64,000 nt of DNA, from NCBI GenBank assembly GCA_047459075.1, contig VSCH01000016.1, forward strand, positions 1 through 64,000, written 5' to 3'. The notes below the pieces were generated by a model, which saw only the letters and a list, made by a program, of their open reading frames with translations, was not told the DNA's origin and made no database searches. The translations under genes and the position numbers were made by a program. Each line of letters opens with the position of its first letter. Positions within the stretch are counted from its first letter, which is position 1. The DNA comes from ZC4RG19 sp017577565. GTDB taxonomy: Bacteria; Actinomycetota; Acidimicrobiia; Acidimicrobiales; VFJN01. Shown here one piece after another: positions 56,607-64,000 of this stretch.

Positions 56607-57068
56607 TCAGCCGCGGCCGGTGCGGGCCCCGAGGGCGGCGAGCGCCGCCCGGGGGACGGCCGCCACCAGGGCGCCGAGCACGGTCAGCCAGTCGAAGCGG
56701 TCGCGCCAGACCGTGATCCGCCCGTCGACCACCTCGAAGGTGCCGCACACCCAGAAGGCGACCCGGAACGGGCCCCGCTCGAGCACGTCCGTGCGCTCGG
56801 TCAGCACGGCGCCGTCCTCGGCGGCGATGTGGTGGAGCCGGGCCTCGAAGCCGGTGCACAGCCGGGTCAGCCAGCGCATCTGCTCCTCGAACGGGCCCCG
56901 CCCCCGGGCCGGCGGCAGCGGGACGTTCTGGTAGACGATCTCGGGCGACACGAGGGCGAGCGCCCGGTCGAGGTCGAGGTCCTCGAGCGCGCCGAGGAAG
57001 GCGCGCACGACGGCGACGGGCTCGTCGCCGGGCCGGGCCCCGGCGCCCTCGGCTTGCGGTGACGCCAT
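56607..57068 (-). CDS. Limonene-1,2-epoxide-hydrolase-like protein (EphG-like)
   Basis: A 153-residue SnoaL/LEH-fold protein. The Asp-Arg-Asp active-site strand is recognisable in GRITVWRDRFDWLTVL, and VSPEIVYQNVPLPPARGR fits the family N-terminal half. Members open epoxides with water. The gene sits near a Baeyer-Villiger monooxygenase and an alpha/beta hydrolase, which would fit a small oxidative degradation function (inference). The start ATG 57068 has GGGGAGGA 8 nt upstream. Confidence 0.83.
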   Translation of the reverse strand: MASPQAEGAGARPGDEPVAVVRAFLGALEDLDLDRALALVSPEIVYQNVPLPPARGRGPFEEQMRWLTRLCTGFEARLHHIAAEDGAVLTERTDVLERGPFRVAFWVCGTFEVVDGRITVWRDRFDWLTVLGALVAAVPRAALAALGARTGRG

Positions 57069-57137
57069 CGACGGATCCTCCCCGGTCGGCTGCCAGGGGC
57101 ACGGTAACACCGGCGCGGCGGGGCCGGGCCGGACGGC

Positions 57138-58046
57138 TCAGCCCACCGTGGCGAGGAAGTCCTCGATCAGCCGCGCCAGCTCGACGGGCCGGTCGCCCTG
57201 CACGCTGTGGCCGGCGCCCTCCACCCGCTCGACCCGGGCGTCGGGCCGGCGGCGCCGCAGCTCGGCCTCGTCCTCGTCGTCGACGACCGACTGGGGCAGG
57301 GTCCCCCGCACGAGCATCAGCGGCACGGCCAGCGCGGACACGTCGTCCCACAGCTCGCCGAAGCGCAGGTCGTCGGGCCGGCGGGCCGGGCGGTGGCGGG
57401 CGTGGCGCCACACCCAGGTGCCGTCCTCGCGCTGGACGGCGTTGTGCAGGATCCCCCGGCGCAGCGACGACTCGGACCGGGTGGGGTTGAAGGCCTTCGT
57501 CCGGGCCAGCATCTCCTCGAAGCTGTCGAAGCTCTCGGGGCCGTCGACGAAGGCGATGACGCTCGCCGCCTTCCGGCGGTCGACGCCCGGGGTGACGTCG
57601 ACGAGGACGAGCGAGCGCACGAGCTCGGGCGCCAGCCGGGACAGCGCGAGGGCGGTCAGGCCGCCGAGCGACATCCCGACGACGGCCCGCGCCTCGGGGG
57701 CCAGCTCCCGCACGGCGACCGCCACGTCCCGGGCGTTCTCGACCGGGTCGAGCACGCTGCCGCGGCCGCCGTCCGAGTGGCCGTGGCCCGGCAGGTCGAC
57801 GGCCACCAGCGGCCGGTCGAGCGCCAGCGCCACCGTGTCCCAGGTGTGGGCGTTCTGGGCGCCGCCGTGCACCAGCACCAGCTCGGGGTCGGACGTCCCC
57901 CAGACGAGCGCGCTCAGCCGCCGGCCGGGGTCGACCTCGACGAACTCCCGGCGGACGGCCGGGGGGCCGTCGTAGGGCAGCCCGTGCTCGGCGGCGTTCT
58001 CGTGGAACATCGAGAACTCGTCGTAGGGGATCCGCTCGACCGTCAC
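57138..58046 (-). CDS. Alpha/beta-fold hydrolase
   Basis: A 302-residue hydrolase. The oxyanion motif is LVLVHGGAQNAHTWD, the nucleophile elbow AVVGMSLGGLTAL, then the acidic residue near PLMLVRGT and the His in VEGAGHSVQGDRP. The ~50 N-terminal residues precede the core domain. It resembles ester hydrolases or haloperoxidase-type enzymes; substrate unknown. The start is GTG 58046, which lies 6 nt after a GATGCT sequence that may act as a weak -10 box. Confidence 0.85.
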   Translation of the reverse strand: MTVERIPYDEFSMFHENAAEHGLPYDGPPAVRREFVEVDPGRRLSALVWGTSDPELVLVHGGAQNAHTWDTVALALDRPLVAVDLPGHGHSDGGRGSVLDPVENARDVAVAVRELAPEARAVVGMSLGGLTALALSRLAPELVRSLVLVDVTPGVDRRKAASVIAFVDGPESFDSFEEMLARTKAFNPTRSESSLRRGILHNAVQREDGTWVWRHARHRPARRPDDLRFGELWDDVSALAVPLMLVRGTLPQSVVDDEDEAELRRRRPDARVERVEGAGHSVQGDRPVELARLIEDFLATVG

Positions 58047-58113
58047 GCCCCCAGCATCGCAGGCCGGGGCGCGGCCGGGCGCGGGGGTGGACGGCTCCGT
58101 CGGTGCCCGCCCC

Positions 58114-58119
58114 TACGAT
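58114..58119 (+). promoter_or_regulatory. Candidate -10 box (TACGAT) of pcrA
   Basis: TACGAT ends 10 nt before the ATG at 58130. Confidence 0.4.
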
Positions 58120-58129
58120 GGCCCCACCG

Positions 58130-60463
<2,334 letters not shown>

Positions 60464-60578
60464 CCCGGGCGCGACCCCACCGACCGCGTCCCGCCGGGTA
60501 CGCTCCGCGGCGCTTTGTCACAGTTCGCGATCGATCGCCCGACGACGTCATCCCGAGGAGCGGGTCCGGCGTCTGAGA

Positions 60579-60635
60579 GGTGACCGTCGCCGTCAGCCCC
60601 ACGGCGGACATCGCGGGCTGACGGCGGCGGTCGCC
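60579..60635 (+). promoter_or_regulatory. 21-bp hairpin in the leader of the L,D-transpeptidase gene
   Basis: Arms 60579-60599 and 60615-60635 pair over 21 bp with only two G-U wobbles and a 15-nt loop. The hairpin ends 25 nt before the GGAGGAG ribosome binding site at 60661-60667. A candidate TACGCT -10 box lies upstream at 60499-60504, so the hairpin may be in the mRNA leader. It could instead be a late terminator for pcrA. Confidence 0.6.
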
Positions 60636-60677
60636 CCCGTACGACGTCGCCACGCCCAGCGGAGGAGCAGCACCGAC

Positions 60678-61586
60678 GTGAGCGAGCAGGACCCCGCCCC
60701 CCGACACGTGGCTCCCCGTGGCCGCCTCGCCGCCCGGCGGTGGCGGCGCGCCGCCGTGGCCGCCGCCGTGGTGACGGTCGTGGTGGCCGGCGCCGCCGCG
60801 AGCTCGCTGCTGTCGGGGTCCGGCGACGAGACCGCGACCCGCGGCGCCGGCCCCACCACCACCGACTCGACCACCACGACGACCGAGGCGACGACGACCA
60901 CGAGCGCCCCGACCACGACCACCACCGCGCCCACCACCACGACGACGACGGCCCCGACCACGACGACGACGCTGCCGCCCGACCCGGCGGCCGACGGCAC
61001 GCTCGAGCTGGGGGAGAGCGGCGAGGCGGTCCTCGCCCTGCAGCAGCGCCTCGTCGAGCTGGGCTACTGGCTGGGCGAGCCCGACGGCACCTACGGCCAG
61101 CTGACCCGGCAGGCGGTCATGGCCTTCCAGAAGGTCGAGGGCCTGGCCCGTGACGGCGTCGCCGGCCCGGCCACCCAGCAGGCGCTGGCCACCGCCTCCC
61201 GGCCGGTGCCCCGGGGCACGCACGGCATCGAGATCGACCTCGACCGTCAAGTGCTGTTCGTCGTCCAGGACGGCCGCGTCACCTGGGCCATCAACACCTC
61301 CACCGGCAACGGCGAGGCCTACACCAGCTCGACCGGCGGGACGGCCCGGGCGGTCACACCTCCCGGCCACTTCACGATCGAGCGCCAGATCGACGGCCTG
61401 CGCGAGGCGCCGCTCGGCACGCTCTACCGGCCCAAGTACTTCAACGGCGGCATCGCCATCCACGGATCGGGCAGCATCCCGGCGCAGCCCGCCTCGCACG
61501 GCTGCGCGCGGGTGACGAACGCGGCGATGGACCTGCTGTGGTCCAGCGGCGTGGCCGAGATCGGCACGCCGGTCTGGGTCTACTGA
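60678..61586 (+). CDS. L,D-transpeptidase (YkuD) with peptidoglycan-binding domain
   Basis: A 302-residue cell-wall enzyme forming 3-3 peptidoglycan cross-links. An N-terminal membrane anchor (~25-50) is followed by a Thr-rich linker of ~45 residues (runs of TTTT). A peptidoglycan-binding domain comes next (LALQQRLVELGYWLGEPDG, ~112-175), then the YkuD domain with the active-site IHGSGSIPAQPASHGCARV (Cys276). The start is GTG 60678 with GGAGGAG at 10 nt. The Thr linker is probably O-glycosylated or disordered to span the wall (inference). Confidence 0.92.
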   Translation: MSEQDPAPRHVAPRGRLAARRWRRAAVAAAVVTVVVAGAAASSLLSGSGDETATRGAGPTTTDSTTTTTEATTTTSAPTTTTTAPTTTTTTAPTTTTTLPPDPAADGTLELGESGEAVLALQQRLVELGYWLGEPDGTYGQLTRQAVMAFQKVEGLARDGVAGPATQQALATASRPVPRGTHGIEIDLDRQVLFVVQDGRVTWAINTSTGNGEAYTSSTGGTARAVTPPGHFTIERQIDGLREAPLGTLYRPKYFNGGIAIHGSGSIPAQPASHGCARVTNAAMDLLWSSGVAEIGTPVWVY

Positions 61587-61627
61587 CCCGACCGACCGCC
61601 GCGACCGCCACCCGCCGCCACCCGCCG

Positions 61628-62146
61628 TCAGCCGGCGGTGGTCGACGTCGCCCGCTCGGCGGCGTTGAGGTCGACGTCGAGCATGCCGTCCTCGTCGACC
61701 CGGACCGGGTAGGTCGGCAGGCCGGTGCCGTCGGCCGGGAACTCCCGCCCGTCGCACTCGCCGGCGACCTCGCCGTGCTCGTCGAGCAGCACGAACACCT
61801 CGTCCTCGGGGTCCCAGCGGACGCTGCACGACCGGGGCACGCCGGGCGGACGGGCGCCGATCACGACCCAGCCCTCCTCGGGGTCGTCGCCCAGGTGCTG
61901 CAGGTAGATGTCGCGGTCGCCGCCGGCGGCGTCGGGGTAGAGGATCGGCCCCCGAGCGGCGATCTCCTCGGCTGCGTCCTCGGCCCTCTGCTCGGCGAAG
62001 GTGTCCGAGCCCAGCCGCACCTCGACCCGGCCCTGGCTCGCCAACCGGGCCACGGCGAAGGCGATCAGCAGCGCGAGGACCACCCCCGCCCCCGCCACCG
62101 CCAGGGCGCGGCCGGCGTGGCGTCGGCTCTGCTCGACGGGGCTCAC
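61628..62146 (-). CDS. Hypothetical membrane-anchored protein
   Basis: A 172-residue protein of unrecognised family. The N-terminus has one hydrophobic helix (ALAVAGAGVVLALLIAFAVA, ~residues 15-35) and the rest is extracytoplasmic and acidic, with DIYLQHLGDDPEEGWVVIGA, PRSCSVRWDPEDEVF and a second Cys in EVAGECDGREFPADG. The two Cys could form a disulfide. The start GTG 62146 is chosen because it precedes the membrane helix with a short N-region; the frame continues to 62272 but would run into the sucC leader. It is divergent from sucC. Confidence 0.7.
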   Translation of the reverse strand: MSPVEQSRRHAGRALAVAGAGVVLALLIAFAVARLASQGRVEVRLGSDTFAEQRAEDAAEEIAARGPILYPDAAGGDRDIYLQHLGDDPEEGWVVIGARPPGVPRSCSVRWDPEDEVFVLLDEHGEVAGECDGREFPADGTGLPTYPVRVDEDGMLDVDLNAAERATSTTAG

Positions 62147-62180
62147 GTGCGGGACTTGGGAGGTCTCAGGGCCACGCCCG

Positions 62181-62187
62181 TAGTATC
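62181..62187. promoter_or_regulatory. Overlapping divergent -10 boxes for sucC and the gene at 62146
   Basis: TAGTAT (62181-62186) reads toward sucC and GATACT (62187-62182) reads toward the hypothetical gene. They share almost the same bases, so the two promoters would exclude each other. Confidence 0.4.
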
Positions 62188-62246
62188 GCCACCCGGCGCA
62201 CCGCACAACGAACCGGCGCCATCGGACCAGCACAGGAGCCGAGCCC

Positions 62247-63389
62247 TTGGACCTGTTCGAATACCAAGGCAAGCAGTTCTTCGCCCGCTACGGCATCCCG
62301 GTGAGCCCCGGCGAGGTCGTCTCCACGGTCGACGAGGCGGTGGCCGCCGCCGAGCGCCTCGGCTACCCGGTCGTGGTCAAGGCCCAGGTGCAGGTGGGCG
62401 GGCGTGGCAAGGCCGGCGGCATCAAGCTCGCCGGCGACGCGGAGGAGACCCGCACCCACGCCCGGAACATCCTGGGGATGGACATCAAGGGCCACACGGT
62501 CGAGCTGCTCTGGATCGAGAAGGCCTCCGACATCGCCGAGGAGTACTACGCGAGCTTCACGCTCGACCGCTCCGTCAAGAAGCACCTCGGCATGCTCTCC
62601 GCCAAGGGCGGCGTCGACATCGAGGCCGTCGCCGCCGAGGACCCCGACGCCATCGCCAAGATCTGGGTCGACCCGGTCGACGGGCTGACCGAGGAGCAGG
62701 CCCGGGCCTGGGTCGAGGCGGCCAAGCTGAACCCCCGGGCCACCGAGGGCGCGGTCGACGTCCTGCTCAAGCTCTACCGGGCCTACGTCGAGGGCGACGC
62801 CGACCTCGTCGAGATCAACCCGCTGATCCTCAAGCCCACCGGCGAGGTCCACGCGCTCGACGCCAAGGTGACCCTCGACGGCAACGCCGTCTTCCGCCAT
62901 CCCGACTACGAGCAGTACGACGCCACGCAGGTCCGCGACGAGCGCGAGCGGGCGGCCCACGAGAAGGGCCTGCAGTACGTCGGGCTCGACGGCTACGTGG
63001 GCGTCATCGCCAACGGCGCCGGGCTCGCCATGTCGACCGTCGACATCGTCAACCAGGTGGGCGGCAAGCCGGCCAACTTCCTCGACATCGGCGGGGGCGC
63101 CTCGGCCGACGTGATGGCGGGCGCGCTCGAGGTCATCAACAACGACCCCAACGTGCGGTCCATCCTCATCAACATCTTCGGCGGCATCACCAAGGGCGAG
63201 GAGGTGGCCAACGGCATCGTCACCGCGCTCGGCCGGGTGCAGATCGACGTGCCGATCGTCATCCGCCTCGACGGGACGAACGCCGACCTGGGCCGCGAGA
63301 TCCTGAAGCCGCACCTGTCCGACAAGCTCCAGATGCAGCCCACCATGCTCGACGCCGCGAAGACCGCCGTCGCGCTGGCGGGGAAGTGA
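62247..63389 (+). CDS. sucC: Succinyl-CoA ligase [ADP-forming] subunit beta
   Basis: A 380-residue TCA-cycle subunit. It begins DLFEYQGKQFFARYGIPVSP, with the ATP-grasp segment VVKAQVQVGGRGKAGGIKLA, VEINPLILKPTGEVHALDAK and FLDIGGGASADVMAGAL following. The start codon is TTG 62247, set by AGGAG 8 nt upstream and by the family N-terminus; no ATG or GTG exists there. sucD follows 11 nt after the stop. Confidence 0.96.
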   Translation: MDLFEYQGKQFFARYGIPVSPGEVVSTVDEAVAAAERLGYPVVVKAQVQVGGRGKAGGIKLAGDAEETRTHARNILGMDIKGHTVELLWIEKASDIAEEYYASFTLDRSVKKHLGMLSAKGGVDIEAVAAEDPDAIAKIWVDPVDGLTEEQARAWVEAAKLNPRATEGAVDVLLKLYRAYVEGDADLVEINPLILKPTGEVHALDAKVTLDGNAVFRHPDYEQYDATQVRDERERAAHEKGLQYVGLDGYVGVIANGAGLAMSTVDIVNQVGGKPANFLDIGGGASADVMAGALEVINNDPNVRSILINIFGGITKGEEVANGIVTALGRVQIDVPIVIRLDGTNADLGREILKPHLSDKLQMQPTMLDAAKTAVALAGK

Positions 63390-63400
63390 GGTCCTGAGCC

Positions 63401-64000
63401 ATGGCGATCTTCGTCGACGAGAACACCAAGGTCATCTACCAGGGTCTCACCGGCAGCCAGGGCCGCTTCTACGGGCTGCTCAACCGCGACTACGGCACGA
63501 AGGTCGTGGCGGGGACGAACCCCCGCAAGGCCGGCACCGACGTCGAGGGCATCCCGGTGTTCGCCACGGTGGGCGAGGCCGTCGAGGCCACGGGCGCGAC
63601 CGCGAGCTGCATCTTCATCCCCGCCCCCGGCGTGCGCGACGCGGTCATCGAGGCGGCCGAGGGCGGCGTGAAGTTCATCGTCTGCATCACCGAGGGCGTG
63701 CCGGCCCACGACGAGGCCTGGTTCTACAACAAGCTGCGGCGGGACTTCCCCGACGTGCGGCTGCTGGGCCCGAACTGCCCGGGCATCATCAGCCCCGGCA
63801 AGTGCAACATCGGCATCACCGCGGGCCACATCGCCAAGCCGCCGGCGCCGGGCGAGAAGGCGGTCGGCATCGTCAGCCGGTCCGGCACCCTCACCTACCA
63901 GGCGCTCTACGAGCTGAAGCTCAACGACATCGCGGTGTCGACCTGTGTCGGCATCGGCGGCGACCCGGTGCCGGGCACGTCGTTCATCGACTGCCTCGAG
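63401..64000 (+). CDS. sucD: Succinyl-CoA ligase [ADP-forming] subunit alpha (N-terminal part)
   Basis: The frame runs from ATG 63401 to the last base of the window without a stop (200 codons). The CoA-binding domain shows KVIYQGLTGSQGRFYG, VVAGTNPRKAGTDVEGIPVF, LLGPNCPGIISPGKCNIGI, VGIVSRSGTLTYQALYEL and GIGGDPVPGTSFIDCLE. The phosphorylated His lies beyond the window edge. Co-transcribed with sucC. Confidence 0.96.
   Translation, partial: MAIFVDENTKVIYQGLTGSQGRFYGLLNRDYGTKVVAGTNPRKAGTDVEGIPVFATVGEAVEATGATASCIFIPAPGVRDAVIEAAEGGVKFIVCITEGVPAHDEAWFYNKLRRDFPDVRLLGPNCPGIISPGKCNIGITAGHIAKPPAPGEKAVGIVSRSGTLTYQALYELKLNDIAVSTCVGIGGDPVPGTSFIDCLE

Noticed and set aside
60499..60677. A TPP or c-di-AMP riboswitch before the L,D-transpeptidase gene
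   Set aside because: A CTGAGA (60573-60578) resembles part of a thi box, and c-di-AMP switches often precede wall hydrolases. The remaining conserved segments of both classes are absent; only the long hairpin is convincing.
60868..60985. Short repeats that could suggest a CRISPR or tandem-repeat locus
   Set aside because: They are acg/acc Thr codons within the coding frame of the L,D-transpeptidase.

Overview
The window is a contiguous 64 kb piece of a very GC-rich (roughly three quarters G+C by eye) bacterial chromosome, densely packed with genes on both strands. I saw no insertion sequence, prophage, CRISPR array, tRNA or rRNA. Protein sequences and gene order point to Actinomycetota. The best fit is a deep-branching class such as Acidimicrobiia (Iamia/Ilumatobacter-like): an actinobacterial GuaB/GuaB3/GuaA set, a SARP regulator, LpqY-SugABC and EthA-like proteins close to mycobacterial ones, tandem CIRCE operators in front of groESL, and abundant GTG/TTG starts. 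The class assignment is inference.

Layout. 1-5.9 kb: tail of map, a RibD/DHFR-like reductase, a large SARP-type regulator and a Tat-exported PhoD phosphatase. 6.2-10.2 kb: the alpha ribosomal operon infA-rpmJ-rpsM-rpsK-rpsD-rpoA-rplQ-truA. A PAP2 phosphatase on the other strand separates it from rplM-rpsI. 12.1-20.9 kb: envelope precursor and cofactor genes (glmM, a greatly enlarged glmS, acpS, nnrD, alr, a P1-type peptidase). 21-24 kb: the t6A tRNA-modification cluster tsaE-tsaB-rimI-tsaD. 24-25.7 kb: a second PhoD, as a Tat lipoprotein. 25.7-27.8 kb: groES-groEL under two tandem CIRCE operators. 27.9-33.4 kb: an EEP-family protein and a trehalose-type ABC importer (lpqY-sugA-sugB-sugC). 33.4-38.3 kb: dus-maf, a 57-aa protein, a NUDIX CoA pyrophosphatase and guaB.

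38.3-41.3 kb (minus strand): five overlapping genes (SCO1, PCuAC, cupredoxin-like lipoprotein, TlpA, CcdA) that look like a copper-delivery and cytochrome oxidase maturation operon. 41.4-42.6 kb: a beta-propeller lipoprotein gene broken by one frameshift. 42.7-49 kb: a PLP decarboxylase, guaB3-guaA and a membrane spermidine-synthase-like protein. 49-52.6 kb: a dehydrogenase-like protein, a quinohemoprotein-like lipoprotein and a glutamine-amidotransferase-like protein. 52.6-57 kb: a TetR regulator divergent from a metal-dependent hydrolase and an EthA-like Baeyer-Villiger monooxygenase, then a DUF1028 protein and a limonene-epoxide-hydrolase-like protein. 57-64 kb: an alpha/beta hydrolase, pcrA, an L,D-transpeptidase behind a 21-bp leader hairpin, a hypothetical protein, sucC and the start of sucD.

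Expression signals. About a dozen transcription units carry a TANNNT -10 box ending only 6-11 nt before the start codon, so they are probably leaderless. Other genes have longer leaders with clear Shine-Dalgarno sequences. Likely terminators are perfect GC hairpins without T-tracts. The most interesting single objects are the ~1,170-residue GlmS homologue, the probable CTG start of infA, the leader hairpin of the L,D-transpeptidase gene, and the palindromic AT-rich operator between the TetR gene and the monooxygenase operon.
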